Shown: one piece after another, positions 39,411-49,216 of the stretch | How the letters are laid out: every line of letters starts with the position of its first letter | How positions within the stretch are numbered: position 1 is the first letter of the stretch | Assembly: GCF_000970325.1 (NCBI RefSeq) | Contig: NZ_CP009518.1 | Location: 1,612,001-1,676,000, forward strand | DNA length: 64,000 nucleotides | Source of the DNA: Methanococcoides methylutens MM1 | Lineage (GTDB): Archaea; Halobacteriota; Methanosarcinia; Methanosarcinales; Methanosarcinaceae | Reading direction: 5' to 3' | Made by a program: the position numbers and the translations under genes | The notes under the pieces: model-generated | Databases searched by the model: none | What the model was told of the DNA's origin: nothing | The model's input: only the letters and a program-made list of their open reading frames with translations

Positions 39411-39477
39411 ATGGACAACTCCATTTTGACATGATAAAAGTGATAATGGTGCTTCGATTGAAGACTTGAGAGAAAAT

Positions 39478-39510
39478 AAAAGAAAAAAGAATGGTGCTTA
39501 ATTATGCACC
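39478..39510 (-). terminator. Terminator of pilin gene 2
   Basis: On the minus strand GGTGC pairs with GCACC (39493-39510), followed by ATTCTTTTTTCTTTTATTTTC, almost identical to the element behind pilin gene 1. Confidence 0.65.
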
Positions 39511-39524
39511 ACAATTTATTGAAT

Positions 39525-40007
39525 TTAGTACCTTACATCAAGGGAAGCAATCATCTGCTGGCTGGAAACATCAATGATGCTTATCTCGACGATGTCACCA
39601 GTAGAACCAATGTCTTCCAGAGTGGCTTCGAAATCACCATCTGCTGTAGAGTTTGCCAACTGATAGTCAGTTGCATTCATTGCAATGTAGAGACGCTCAC
39701 CAGCAGTAAATGTATCATCGACATTAGCGGTATAAACAACCTCTTCTCCACCGACCAAGAATTTAGTGTTTGTTGATGAAAGTACAATTTCATCTCCACC
39801 TTGGTGCTCAATCATTACGATGGAAATATCATCAGTAGCTGTATCAGTTGCACTTGCCCTAAGGCTTGACTGTGGTGCCATCTCGGATGGTCCCATTCCA
39901 AATACGAATGCTGCGATAACAGCAGCAAGGATCACAGTGATTGCGACCATCAGGATTACACCGATGACCGGAGACACTGCGTCTTCATTTCTGTTCATTT
40001 TAAACAA
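39525..40007 (-). CDS. Type IV pilin-like protein 2
   Basis: About 160 residues, paralogue of the preceding pilin: NRNEDAVSPVIGVILMVAIT at the N-terminus, HQGGDEIVL in the middle, and a C-terminus ending IASLDVRY against IADLDVRF. The frame opens with a GTG that is part of the GGAGGA ribosome site; a TTG at 40007 is well spaced and gives an N-terminus collinear with pilin 1. Likely subunit of an adhesion or twitching pilus. Confidence 0.83.
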   Translation of the reverse strand: MFKMNRNEDAVSPVIGVILMVAITVILAAVIAAFVFGMGPSEMAPQSSLRASATDTATDDISIVMIEHQGGDEIVLSSTNTKFLVGGEEVVYTANVDDTFTAGERLYIAMNATDYQLANSTADGDFEATLEDIGSTGDIVEISIIDVSSQQMIASLDVRY

Positions 40008-40042
40008 AGTATATTCCTCCACTTTTATATTACTAGGTTCAA

Positions 40043-40246
40043 TTAAATACTTTTCTGTTGCTTCTTCTGTACCACTTTTTCTAGCTTATGAGTCCACATC
40101 TCATCACTCATGTCAGTGTACTCACACTCAAGATAGTGATCTACCGCCTTACTCAGGGCATCCTTTGTAGACGATTCACCAGTCTTTTTCTTGAGTGCTT
40201 CTAGCTGGTCCTCAGCGAGTACAGTTTGTGCATGTACAATTTTCAT
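40043..40246 (-). CDS. Small DUF5371-like protein
   Basis: 67 residues, lysine- and glutamate-rich, all-helical in appearance (EDQLEALKKKTGESSTKDALSKAV). The form resembles ribbon-helix-helix or short coiled proteins; the DUF5371 assignment is from memory. It precedes pilin gene 2 in the same direction by 35 bases, so it could belong to the pilin transcript. GAGAAGGTTCT upstream gives a usable ribosome site. Confidence 0.65.
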   Translation of the reverse strand: MKIVHAQTVLAEDQLEALKKKTGESSTKDALSKAVDHYLECEYTDMSDEMWTHKLEKVVQKKQQKSI

Positions 40247-40505
40247 GAGAACCTTCTCCTGATAAGAGCATCATGTGAACATACACACAACTAATCTCAT
40301 CATAATAATCATTATTATAATAAAAAGTATAAAACTATTTCGCCGAAGAAAAGAAAAAGATCGAGAAATTAGGCCTGATTATAGATATGGAGAATTAAAT
40401 ATAATAAATGTTGCATAACACCAGAAATTTTGGATTATGATCACGGAGAACGCCAATGGAGTTAAAGGATACCAGAAGCCGGAGTTAATGGAAAATAAGA
40501 AGATC
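40247..40505. other. Intergenic region with a short open frame
   Basis: AT-rich. The minus strand holds a TATA-like TTTTATACTT near 40328-40337 for the DUF5371 gene. On the plus strand a 39-codon frame (40437-40556) encodes a peptide containing GYQKPEL, but it has no clear ribosome site and runs into the purP terminator, so it is not called as a gene. Confidence 0.4.
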
Positions 40506-40533
40506 GAAAGCTCCCCACCCAGGAGGAGCTTTC
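40490..40533 (-). terminator. purP terminator
   Basis: On the minus strand GAAAGCTCC pairs with GGAGCTTTC (40506-40533, 9 bp), followed by GATCTTCTTATTTTCC. Confidence 0.65.
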
Positions 40534-40558
40534 CACTGATTAGATCGCCAGAATGAAC

Positions 40559-41716
40559 TTATGTGATGATCTTGTCGAGCTGGCCGGACTCGATGGCGCG
40601 GCGAACTTCCATTGCCACACGTCTTCCGGTGCTCATAGGCTTGCGCCAGAGGGTGTTGCCGTATGGGTGACCTACGGACATGTGGACGTTGGTACCGCCA
40701 CCTACCCTTGGGGCAACATCATAGATGTAGAAGTTAAGATCCTTGTCGATGCATGTCTGGAGACAGAACGGACCGATGACTCCGGGGTCGTAGTATTCCT
40801 TGGATGCCTTTATGTATGCTTCAGAGAGCTTGAAGACCTCCTCAAGGAGAGATTCACGGAGTGTTGCTGAATTGTGTCCACAGACGGTGTACTCAGGAGT
40901 GAGCTGGTGCTCTGCGAGGGTCATCTGCTGTGGTGCAGGCAGCCTTACATGACCGTCAAGGCTTGTCTCGAATCTCCAGTCGATACCGAGCAGTTCGGTC
41001 TTGTTCATCTCTTCCTCGATCGGAGAGTAGAACAGGTCAAAGTTGAACACAGGACCAATGATGTAGCGCTCGATCCTTGCTTCGGCGAGGGCTTCCCTTG
41101 TGATGACGCCCTGCCTGATGAGGGACTCGGATTTCTCAACGTATTCGCTGTAGGTTCCTGCTGTGAAGAAACCGCGCTCGAGCTTTTTGACAGCGTGAGG
41201 GAGCTTTACCATTACAAGCTCATCGATGTCTTCCGGATCGGTGATACGTTCAGGGAAGGGGAGACCTGCCTTTTCAAGGAGCCAGTAGTAGTCCTGATCA
41301 AGACCTCTCTCCTCACTGCGGAGCATGTTCCTGCTGCCCACCATAGGCACACGGAAGTCGTTCTCCACTGCATCGATGTCACAGTATGAGGTGAATGACC
41401 TGTTAGGAACGAAAAGAATGTTGTCATCAATGAGCTTCTGCTGGTTTTCCGGGCGCAGGATCTCATCGAACCTGTCATAGACAGCGTACTCATCAACGAT
41501 GCCGCGAACAACATTACCCTCAGCATCCCTCTGGGACTTGAAATAGTCGGTGTAGGTCTTCTCACGGCCAGACTGGCATATCGCATAGGTCTCGAAACCT
41601 TCCTCGATAGCACCATCAAAGACGTCCAGTCCTGAATGGGAAGCAACCGCTCCGATCTTGATATTATCAGTATAATAGCTCTCAGCAATCTCAATAATCT
41701 CTTTCCTGTCGATCAT
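40559..41716 (-). CDS. purP: FAICAR synthetase PurP (formate-dependent)
   Basis: 385-residue ATP-grasp enzyme, the archaeal route from AICAR, ATP and formate to FAICAR in purine synthesis. Seen: IGAVASHSGLDVFDGA at the N-terminus, a VKLPHAVKKLERGFF segment (ATP-binding Lys) near 170, FNFDLFYSP near 230, and YDVAPRVGGGTNVHM near 345. Normal length. It is monocistronic with a strong terminator. purD lies at 60 kb. Confidence 0.94.
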   Translation of the reverse strand: MIDRKEIIEIAESYYTDNIKIGAVASHSGLDVFDGAIEEGFETYAICQSGREKTYTDYFKSQRDAEGNVVRGIVDEYAVYDRFDEILRPENQQKLIDDNILFVPNRSFTSYCDIDAVENDFRVPMVGSRNMLRSEERGLDQDYYWLLEKAGLPFPERITDPEDIDELVMVKLPHAVKKLERGFFTAGTYSEYVEKSESLIRQGVITREALAEARIERYIIGPVFNFDLFYSPIEEEMNKTELLGIDWRFETSLDGHVRLPAPQQMTLAEHQLTPEYTVCGHNSATLRESLLEEVFKLSEAYIKASKEYYDPGVIGPFCLQTCIDKDLNFYIYDVAPRVGGGTNVHMSVGHPYGNTLWRKPMSTGRRVAMEVRRAIESGQLDKIIT

Positions 41717-41904
41717 CCTTTGTTCTCCGGATTTTTGTGATACAATAATTCAGTCGTATAAAAGGCTTATTATTGCCATCAGTGATAAGTTCCTTCATTG
41801 CAATGTCAAAAAGAACAGAAATTTACAATTCAGATGGTTCCCGGAAATAAGTGGAAAGCAGACTAAGGACAAACAGGATGATAGTATAAAGAGCAAAGAT
41901 GCGA

Positions 41905-42630
41905 TCAGATGACTCCTGTGTACAGGCCGATCACCACTGGAGTTATGAACGTTTCGATGCCTGCTGCCAGCAAGAGCATCGGCATGATAAAACGGAAGAA
42001 GATACTGATACCCTGCCTGAACTCGCCTTTTATATCAACATACCTTCCTGCCATTGAGTTGATCACATTGATCCCCATCCTCACACCCATGGCTGCGGAT
42101 ATCAATATCATCGGGAGCTCGATGATCCCGTGAGGCATGATGCCCAGGAAGATATAGGTAAAGCCGTTCTCCTGAGATTCGAGGTAGGTTACAACCCCGA
42201 GAATGTAGCCATTGGATAGCACGAAGATGAGCGGAACCAGACCAAAACCAAGTCCCAGGATAAATGCAAAAAGACTCTTGATAGCATTGTTGAAGAAGAT
42301 GAAAAGCATGATCTCCAGAGGGGTCATGTTCATGATAAGCTCAACAAGATCTTCCAGGCCTTCAAGGGCAATATCAGATGATGCTGGGTTGAACGCAGTG
42401 TAGAGATATCCTGCGATACCGGACAATATGAACAACAGGACAACTACTGTGATCTCAGGGACAAGGCCTCTCATGTAGGCACGGACCTTGCATAAGCCGC
42501 TTTCACAGGCCATTTTATTTTCCTTTTTAAAGACGGAGACCTCAATGGTGTCAGTTACAATTTCATTTGTTGCGTCGCCATCCATTGGAATATCATCCAC
42601 ACCCGCTTCGCCGGTTTTCGCATTGTCCAT
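41905..42630 (-). CDS. SpoIIM-family membrane protein
   Basis: About 241 residues: a 60-residue acidic cytosolic N-terminus, then five helices with the family segments FFNNAIKSLFAFILG and MPHGIIELP. SpoIIM relatives are widespread in archaea with unknown function, far from sporulation. The frame opens at 42672 within the upstream gene, but the ATG at 42630 begins five bases after the DUF63 stop and is preferred. Operon with DUF63. Confidence 0.85.
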   Translation of the reverse strand: MDNAKTGEAGVDDIPMDGDATNEIVTDTIEVSVFKKENKMACESGLCKVRAYMRGLVPEITVVVLLFILSGIAGYLYTAFNPASSDIALEGLEDLVELIMNMTPLEIMLFIFFNNAIKSLFAFILGLGFGLVPLIFVLSNGYILGVVTYLESQENGFTYIFLGIMPHGIIELPMILISAAMGVRMGINVINSMAGRYVDIKGEFRQGISIFFRFIMPMLLLAAGIETFITPVVIGLYTGVI

Positions 42631-42635
42631 TAATA

Positions 42636-43487
42636 TCAGATCCCGAGAGCCATGCGGATAGTGTTCCTGCATGCAGGGGACAGACCCAGTACGATTATGA
42701 CCATCTTCACGAATGTCCTCAGGTTGCGTGACTCCTCGTCTGCTGTGAACTGTGTGTCCAGAAGATAGATCACAGGCAGGAATATGGCCATTTTCAGAGG
42801 ATACATCACAAGGGCCGTACCGGTCAGGTCAATGAGATAGGCAGGAACCACATGTTTCTCATAATATCCAAGGGTGTCAACCCCGATAAAGGTTGAGGAT
42901 GCATCCAGCAGGTGTGCCCAGATGATGGTCATGTTGAGGCGGTCATTCACATAGGACCATCCGGCCTTCTCCAGCATGAAATAGACAGCACCAGCAAAGA
43001 GCGTTCCAGAAGAAAGGATTGCGATCAGGGTGAAGGGGCGTTCTATATCTTCAACCATCAGAAGGGTTATGATGTTCAATGCGAACCAGCCGAGTCCAAG
43101 TAATGCAAAGGACCTGTGCCAGTCAGTGACCTTACCTGAAGAGTAGAGCCATCTGGAGAACAGAAGGCATATAATAGTAGCAACGAACACGACGAAATAG
43201 ATGTTCGGGGTTATGAAAAGATAGCTCAGGGGACGCTCAAATATGCCGGCATCCTCCATGACCCTCAAGGAAGAGCCTGCGAGAATAAAGGGAATTATTG
43301 AGAATACAAATCTCTCATCCACCTCAACTTTCCATTTATCAAGCAGCTTTGCCACTGCAAACACGCATATTCCCAGAATCAGTGCCCAGGTAAGAGTATT
43401 TACGGGATTATATCCACTATCCTGGAAAATGGGGTCAAGATAGTACTCATTAACAAATTGCATAATTTTATCTACGAACGGGCACAT
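42636..43487 (-). CDS. DUF63 family membrane protein
   Basis: 283 residues, about eight helices; the archaeal DUF63 pattern includes AGSSLRVMEDAG near 68 and IWAHLLDASSTFIGVD near 190, with conserved His and Asp inside helices. Function unknown. It is the first gene of a tight pair with the SpoIIM-like gene; co-occurrence suggests a shared membrane role. Confidence 0.85.
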   Translation of the reverse strand: MCPFVDKIMQFVNEYYLDPIFQDSGYNPVNTLTWALILGICVFAVAKLLDKWKVEVDERFVFSIIPFILAGSSLRVMEDAGIFERPLSYLFITPNIYFVVFVATIICLLFSRWLYSSGKVTDWHRSFALLGLGWFALNIITLLMVEDIERPFTLIAILSSGTLFAGAVYFMLEKAGWSYVNDRLNMTIIWAHLLDASSTFIGVDTLGYYEKHVVPAYLIDLTGTALVMYPLKMAIFLPVIYLLDTQFTADEESRNLRTFVKMVIIVLGLSPACRNTIRMALGI

Positions 43488-43601
43488 TGATAATCACTTG
43501 AAAGAGCTATAGGAACAACCTAATAACACTAATACTTATTAATATATGGTATCTGAGATAACAGAAGATCATACCGATATCATACATCTATTATATGGAA
43601 T

Positions 43602-44675
43602 ATGGACGTGACGCAGGATATGAACGCACAGAAGAAATGGATGCAACTTCCAAGGGATGTCGTGGTCGGACATGGAGTCATCGACGACGTAAAGAATGTC
43701 TGCGCAGACCTGAAACTTGCCGACAATGCATTGATTGTCACAGGCAAGAGCACGAGAAAGATAGCCGGCGACATAGTCCACGACTCCCTGACGGACAGCG
43801 GCCAGAGAGTTGAAATGATCGTTTCAGAAGCTGCATCAATGAAAGAGGTCGACAGGGTCAGAAAGCAGGCCCTTGAATCAGGAGTCGAATACCTTCTTGG
43901 AGTTGGCAGCGGCAAGTCCATAGATGTTGCAAAACTTGCAGCCACCGAGATCGAGGTCCCTTTCATCAGTGTGCCAACAGCTGCATCACATGATGGGATA
44001 GTATCATCCAGAGCGTCCATAAAAAATGGGAATAAAACAGCATCCATACAGGCAAATGCGCCCATGGCAGTCATCGCTGACACAGACATCATTGCAGAGG
44101 CCCCATACCGCCTGCTTGCATCAGGATGCGGAGACATTATCTCCAACTGTACAGCAGTGCTGGACTGGCAGCTTGCAACCCGCCTCCAGAACGTGCCATT
44201 CAGTGAATATGCAGCAGCACTATCAAGCATGACGGCACAGATATTGATCGATTCTGCCGACACCATCAAACCGGAACTGGAAAGTTCGGTACGAATGGTG
44301 GTCAAGGCACTGGTCTCAAGCGGCGTTGCAATGAGCATTGCAGGCTCATCCAGACCTGCATCAGGGTCTGAGCATATGTTCAGCCATGCTCTTGACAAGG
44401 TAGCACCTGTACCGGCACTTCACGGGGAACAGTGTGGAGTGGGAACAATACTAATGATGTATCTTCACGGCGGTGACTGGAAGAGCATACGAGATGCGCT
44501 TCAGGCGATCAATGCCCCGGTAACCGCAGAGGAGTTGGGAATTGAAGATAAGTATATATTAGAAGCACTTGTACTCTCACATACCATCCGTCCCGAAAGA
44601 TATACAATACTTGGCACAGGCCTGACACCTGATGCTGCAGAGATAGTTGCAAGGAAGACAAAGGTCATATCCTGA
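43602..44675 (+). CDS. egsA: sn-Glycerol-1-phosphate dehydrogenase
   Basis: 357 residues. Makes the glycerol-1-phosphate backbone of archaeal ether lipids from dihydroxyacetone phosphate. Seen: [13 protein letters not shown] near 102 (NAD site), [14 protein letters not shown] near 126, and metal-binding Asp/His residues (GCGD near 176, [10 protein letters not shown] near 252, [11 protein letters not shown] near 268). ATGs at 43602 and 43620 are both possible; neither has a strong ribosome site. Confidence 0.96.
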   Translation: MDVTQDMNAQKKWMQLPRDVVVGHGVIDDVKNVCADLKLADNALIVTGKSTRKIAGDIVHDSLTDSGQRVEMIVSEAASMKEVDRVRKQALESGVEYLLGVGSGKSIDVAKLAATEIEVPFISVPTAASHDGIVSSRASIKNGNKTASIQANAPMAVIADTDIIAEAPYRLLASGCGDIISNCTAVLDWQLATRLQNVPFSEYAAALSSMTAQILIDSADTIKPELESSVRMVVKALVSSGVAMSIAGSSRPASGSEHMFSHALDKVAPVPALHGEQCGVGTILMMYLHGGDWKSIRDALQAINAPVTAEELGIEDKYILEALVLSHTIRPERYTILGTGLTPDAAEIVARKTKVIS

Positions 44676-44734
44676 AAAGCTATTGAAAGCAGATTACAAA
44701 GGAACTATCGGCGGAAGATAGGGGTATACTAACT

Positions 44735-44794
44735 ATAGTAGATAAACAATGAAAGATCAACTGCGTCAGATCAACTAACGCAGATATCTACTAT
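44735..44794. other. Bipartite intergenic hairpin
   Basis: ATAGTAGATA (44735-44744) pairs with TATCTACTAT (44785-44794) and, inside, CTGCGT (44761-44766) with ACGCAG (44778-44783). No T run follows, so a simple terminator is unlikely. It lies between egsA and UPF0179. Confidence 0.4.
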
Positions 44795-44872
44795 GAACAT
44801 CATAATTCAAACATAATTTAAAATATAACTTCAAAATTCATTACAATTTCATAATAACACAAGGTGATTAAA

Positions 44873-45325
44873 ATGGAGGACATGGATACCGCAATAACAC
44901 TCATTGGAACCAAACTTGCAAAGGAAGGCCAGGAGTTCTTTTTCGAAGGTGAAGCTCCGGAATGTGAACAGTGCAAGTTAAAGAACACCTGCATGGGTCT
45001 TGAAAAAGGAAGGAAGTACAGGATAGTCAAGGTAAGGAACCAGACAGTTCATGAGTGCTTTGTCCATGACACCGGAGCAATGGTGGTAGACGTGATCAAA
45101 GCACCGATCATTGCAGCTATCGACTCCAAAAAGGCGATCAAGGGCGCAACCATGCGTTACCAGGCACCAAATTGTGACGGAGATCTGGACACTGAGACAT
45201 ACGACCTGTGCTATCCAAAGGGCCTTCGTAACGGGGACAAGTGCACCGTCAATGAAGTGATGGAAAGTGTCGAGATCGAATCCGACCCATCAGTTTCCCT
45301 GAAAAAAGTGGAACTATTGCTCTGA
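44873..45325 (+). CDS. UPF0179 family protein
   Basis: 150 residues. The Cys pattern CEQCKLKNTC near 28 and a later HECFVHD Cys suggest metal or Fe-S binding. The family is restricted to archaea and has no established function that I know. A GTG at 44864 is part of the AAGGTGA ribosome site, so the ATG at 44873 is the start. DUF2150 follows after 81 bases. Confidence 0.85.
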   Translation: MEDMDTAITLIGTKLAKEGQEFFFEGEAPECEQCKLKNTCMGLEKGRKYRIVKVRNQTVHECFVHDTGAMVVDVIKAPIIAAIDSKKAIKGATMRYQAPNCDGDLDTETYDLCYPKGLRNGDKCTVNEVMESVEIESDPSVSLKKVELLL

Positions 45326-45406
45326 AACGGTTCGAATGTCTTTTATATGAATACTGGAAACATGTCCTACATAAAAGCATAAGTGACAATAGAACGAGGT
45401 ATCAAG

Positions 45407-46024
45407 ATGCCAGAAGCTCATGAAAAAATAGATCATGAATTTTATACAACGGCTCGCTGGAACAACTGGCTTGGACAGGTGAAGGAAAGCGGGTTCGAAT
45501 TCAAAGAAGAAGAAAACACTGAGAAGGAAGGTGCGGTCTTTGTGAACATGACGGATGATATCATTCTCGCATGTCTCAAAGTAATTGCAAAATATGAAAG
45601 CAATGCCCTTTCTGCAGAAGACGCCATGGCAATACTTGATGATATCAGGGGAATTGCACTGGCGGAGGTCGAACCGATTTCCGAAGACATTGACCTTATG
45701 ATCGAATCCCTCCAGACATCACTCATCGGCAGCTTTGCTGCATGTGAGTGCTTCATTGCTGAAGGATTCGACAAGAAAGCAAAGATCGATGACCTCATCA
45801 GTGCAGCAGTGGAAGCTGAAGAAGCTGAGGACATTGACTCTGCGATTGGCTACGTCGCCCAGATAGGAGCACTTGTGCTTGATGGAAACTCACTTCCTGA
45901 ATCAATGGAAGAACTCCCATACGGACTTGTCGCAGAATGGCTGGATGGCATTGACTCCATCGAAGCTGCCATGATCGGCGCTGACAGTTACAAAGAGGAT
46001 GACGGCGATTACGACGTCGTCTGA
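45407..46024 (+). CDS. DUF2150 family protein
   Basis: 205 residues, strongly acidic, helix-rich, no membrane segment. Recognised by FYTTARWNNWLGQVKESGF at the N-terminus as the methanogen family DUF2150. Function unknown. The ATG at 45407 has CGAGGT six bases upstream; the frame start at 45383 does not. A run of T follows the stop (46026-46035). Confidence 0.8.
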   Translation: MPEAHEKIDHEFYTTARWNNWLGQVKESGFEFKEEENTEKEGAVFVNMTDDIILACLKVIAKYESNALSAEDAMAILDDIRGIALAEVEPISEDIDLMIESLQTSLIGSFAACECFIAEGFDKKAKIDDLISAAVEAEEAEDIDSAIGYVAQIGALVLDGNSLPESMEELPYGLVAEWLDGIDSIEAAMIGADSYKEDDGDYDVV

Positions 46025-46154
46025 TCTTTTTTTTCTAACATTCATTTTTACCATCAGTGTTTTTTTTGATACTGGCAGCAGAGCGCTATCTTTGATTTTC
46101 TTTTAAAATTGCATTTCTTTGTTTTAATTCACACCGAAGATAAAATCCGAATTG

Positions 46155-46162
46155 TTTTTATG
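46155..46162 (+). promoter_or_regulatory. Promoter of the F430 operon
   Basis: TTTTTATG preceded by AATTG predicts a start near 46186. The leader of about 70 bases ends in GAGGTAATAAAA before the cfbA ATG. Confidence 0.4.
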
Positions 46163-46254
46163 TAATTACATTATCTATGGAGTAACACAAATGGTGTACA
46201 AACGTATGAACACCATGAATAAACAATCAAGTTCAAACATAAGAGGTAATAAAA

Positions 46255-46650
46255 ATGAGCGAAAAGATAGGAATTCTGGCTATTGGACACGGAAGCAGAC
46301 TGCCTTACAACAAGGAAGTCGTTTCAGAAATTGCAGACACAATTGCAAAGAAGCACCCGGAATACGTCGTGAAGGTCGGTTTCATGGAGAACTGCGGCCC
46401 ATCCGTAGATGAAGGACTTGCATCCTTTGAAGGTACAGGCGTTACAAAGATCGCAGCAGTGCCTGTATTCCTTGCATCCGGCGTACACATCACAGAAGAT
46501 ATTCCGGAGATCCTCAAGCTCGATGCTGAGACCAACGAAGGCAAGTACACAGTCGATGGTCAGGAAGTTCCTGTCGTCTACGGCAAGCCACTTGGTCACC
46601 ACGAGCTTCTTGCAGACCTTGTGTTCGAGAGAGCATCCGAAGTACTGTAA
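46255..46650 (+). CDS. cfbA: Sirohydrochlorin nickelochelatase
   Basis: 131 residues, the short homodimeric CbiX-type chelatase. GHGSRLP near 10 (catalytic His) and [10 protein letters not shown] near 78 (second His) are seen. It inserts nickel into sirohydrochlorin, the first dedicated step of coenzyme F430 synthesis, and can insert cobalt for B12. First gene of the cfb operon. Confidence 0.94.
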   Translation: MSEKIGILAIGHGSRLPYNKEVVSEIADTIAKKHPEYVVKVGFMENCGPSVDEGLASFEGTGVTKIAAVPVFLASGVHITEDIPEILKLDAETNEGKYTVDGQEVPVVYGKPLGHHELLADLVFERASEVL

Positions 46651-46668
46651 ACAATAAACTCACAGAAT

Positions 46669-48057
46669 ATGACTGCAGGTCAAAGGAATGCTGTCGTGCT
46701 CGACCTGACGCACGCCGGCATACCAATTGCAAAAGAGATGGTGCGACTTGGATACAATGTTCGTGCCATTGACGTCTATGATACATTGGACGATGAGACA
46801 ATTTCCGACCTGCAGCAGATATTCCCTGTTCTTTCTTCAGGTGAAGCCTTTGAGCTCAAAACTACAGAAACAGTAGTTGCACCTGTACACCTTAACCCTG
46901 AATTCCATGTACTAAAAAGTGCAAGAGAAAAAGGGAACACGATCATCAGCCACCATACGATGGTGGGAAAACTTATTCTGGAAAGCGGCAGGCTTTCGAC
47001 TTCAAAGGTCATCGAACTTACCGGCACAAAGGCCAAGACAAGTACTGCTTCTATCCTTGCAGACATCCTCTCAAGAAGCATGGATGTTGTACTTCACACA
47101 TCAAGAGGACTGGAACATTGGAACAATGGTGTTGCAACCATCGTTCACAAGGGCTTGAGCATAGCTCCCGGAAGCATCCTTTCTGCTATCGAAAAAACAG
47201 AAGAGGCGAACATCAGACCGGAAGTGTTCATCCTTGAGACATCCATAGGAGGCACAGGATGTGCTGACATTGGTGTCATAACATCCCTTGAACAGGACTA
47301 CAGGATCGCAAATAATACCGCTCTTGCAAGCGATGCCAAACTGCAGATGCTGGACAATGCAAAGGAAGGAAGTATTGTCATCGTCAACTGTGATGCCAGG
47401 AAAGCACTGCAAAGGGCTGCAGAGAAAGACCTTGAAATAATCACATTCAGTGATAAAAACGAGGAAGATGCAGACTTTAGCCTTGAGATCAACGGGAACA
47501 ATGTTGTTATCTCTTCAAAGGACCAGACAATAGAAACTTTGATGGAAGAAGGATTCGACCTTTCAGCTTACAGAACTGCATTTTCCGCTGCTGCTGCTAT
47601 CTCGATAACCATGGGAATTGAAGAGAAGCAGATCGTCGGAACATTACAGAATTTCAGGGGCCTTACAGGAAGGATGGTAAAAGATGAGCTCGAAGGCAGA
47701 ACACTAATTGACAACTCCAATTCGGGCATGGACATCCGTTCTGTTAAAAAGGCACTTGATTATACTTCCGCTATTGCATCGGATATTAATTCCGACTCCA
47801 CTGAAAGGGAAATTGTCATGGTACTGGGAGAAGAAGCTGAACAGGTGTGCGAAGGCCTCCCGCCGGAGGACGTTTCTGACTTCTTAATGAAAAATGGAAA
47901 AAAACTTAACAAAATTGTATTAGTCGGCAGTCGGATGCGTGCTATAAAATATGATGACGCATATTATGAGGGATCTCTTGAGGAAGGACTATCCTCAGCT
48001 TTACGATGTACCAATATTGGCGATATAATTATATTATGTGTTAAGTGTTTCAGATAA
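46669..48057 (+). CDS. cfbE: F430 synthetase CfbE (Mur ligase-like)
   Basis: 462 residues. The central ATP-binding loop reads LTGTKAKTSTAS near 116, a variant of the Mur GTNGKT loop. NCDARKAL and the C-terminal ligase domain (LTGRMVKDELEGRTLIDNSN) follow. It closes the final carbocyclic ring of F430 from 15,17-seco-F430-17-acid. It begins 18 bases after cfbA. Confidence 0.93.
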   Translation: MTAGQRNAVVLDLTHAGIPIAKEMVRLGYNVRAIDVYDTLDDETISDLQQIFPVLSSGEAFELKTTETVVAPVHLNPEFHVLKSAREKGNTIISHHTMVGKLILESGRLSTSKVIELTGTKAKTSTASILADILSRSMDVVLHTSRGLEHWNNGVATIVHKGLSIAPGSILSAIEKTEEANIRPEVFILETSIGGTGCADIGVITSLEQDYRIANNTALASDAKLQMLDNAKEGSIVIVNCDARKALQRAAEKDLEIITFSDKNEEDADFSLEINGNNVVISSKDQTIETLMEEGFDLSAYRTAFSAAAAISITMGIEEKQIVGTLQNFRGLTGRMVKDELEGRTLIDNSNSGMDIRSVKKALDYTSAIASDINSDSTEREIVMVLGEEAEQVCEGLPPEDVSDFLMKNGKKLNKIVLVGSRMRAIKYDDAYYEGSLEEGLSSALRCTNIGDIIILCVKCFR

Positions 48058-48085
48058 AACGAATCAATGAAAATGAGGACCTGTC

Positions 48086-49201
48086 ATGGATAATAAGAAT
48101 ATTTCGATCATACACCCACGACCAAGCTCCATCGTGGCCGCATTGTATACTTTGAGGGACCTGAACGTTGATGTTGCAATACTTCACGGTCCACCGGGAT
48201 GCTCTTTCAAGCACGCAAGATTGTTGGAAGAGGACGGGATACATGTTGTGACAACAGCCCTTGATGAAAGTGGTTTCGTTTTCGGAGGACATCGCGAACT
48301 TGTCAACGTGCTCCATAAGGTAAACGACATGTTCCATCCAAAGCTCATTGGAGTTGTGGGAACCTGCGCAAGCATGATCATAGGCGAGGAAATGCGTGAA
48401 CCTGTGATGGAAGCAAACCTTGATGTGCCAGTTATTGAAGTTGAAGTCCATGCAGGATACAGGAACAACACCAAAGGTGTGCTCTTTGCACTGGAATCCG
48501 CCCTTGATGCAGGTATCATCGACAGGGAAGAGTTCAGCAGGCAGCAGCACCTTCTGGAAGAGGCTACCAACGTTGAACTGCGCCACGGTGCTGCAAGCAA
48601 GGAATACCTTGCACCATCCCGCGGAGATGTGAAGTACAAGGTCGCACAGAGGATCATCGAGCTTCTCAAGGAAGGCAAGCGCGGAATTACAATTATGAAC
48701 GCCAAGAAAGAGACCGGTTACATGTTCGCAGACATTACCGTCGCTGTGAACGAGATCGCAGAGCAGCTTGGCAAAGCAGATAATATCATCAATATGTCCA
48801 ACACTGACGTTGGCCTTGGACTTCCAAGGGTACGCCACCATGCAGAGTGCATCATGAATGACTTTGAGGAGAAGGGGATTCCTATCCATGAGATCATTGG
48901 CGGACTGGACGAGTACCCGGTTGCTGGAGCTACCATCGATAAGCTGATCGAGGAAAAGTACAGCGACTACGACTTTGCCGTGATCACAGGAGTTCCACAT
49001 GCAATACCAATGGATCACCTGTCCGACATGGAGATCATCTCCGTGACAAACGGCCCAAGGCAGGTACTGCCTCTCAAGGAACTGGGACATGAGCATGTGC
49101 TAGTGGAGATCGATCTGCATCCAAAGACACTTGGCGTCAACCACATCGTGGAGTCCGAGTTCGGAGCCACATTAAGGGAAGTTGCAAAAGAATCAATTTG
49201 A
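48086..49201 (+). CDS. cfbD: Ni-sirohydrochlorin a,c-diamide reductive cyclase, NifD-like subunit
   Basis: 371 residues, a reduced homologue of nitrogenase NifD. Cys ligands for the 4Fe-4S cluster at GPPGCSF near 37 and GTCASMI near 93. With CfbC it performs the six-electron reduction and lactam-ring closure in F430 synthesis. 28 bases after cfbE with a GAGGAC ribosome site. Confidence 0.94.
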   Translation: MDNKNISIIHPRPSSIVAALYTLRDLNVDVAILHGPPGCSFKHARLLEEDGIHVVTTALDESGFVFGGHRELVNVLHKVNDMFHPKLIGVVGTCASMIIGEEMREPVMEANLDVPVIEVEVHAGYRNNTKGVLFALESALDAGIIDREEFSRQQHLLEEATNVELRHGAASKEYLAPSRGDVKYKVAQRIIELLKEGKRGITIMNAKKETGYMFADITVAVNEIAEQLGKADNIINMSNTDVGLGLPRVRHHAECIMNDFEEKGIPIHEIIGGLDEYPVAGATIDKLIEEKYSDYDFAVITGVPHAIPMDHLSDMEIISVTNGPRQVLPLKELGHEHVLVEIDLHPKTLGVNHIVESEFGATLREVAKESI

Positions 49202-49216
49202 ACGGAGCATTCAGAG

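Noticed and set aside
48050..49096. 348-residue open frame on the minus strand
   Set aside because: Lies exactly antisense to cfbD, whose family motifs are intact; composition is the mirror of coding sequence and no ribosome site is present.
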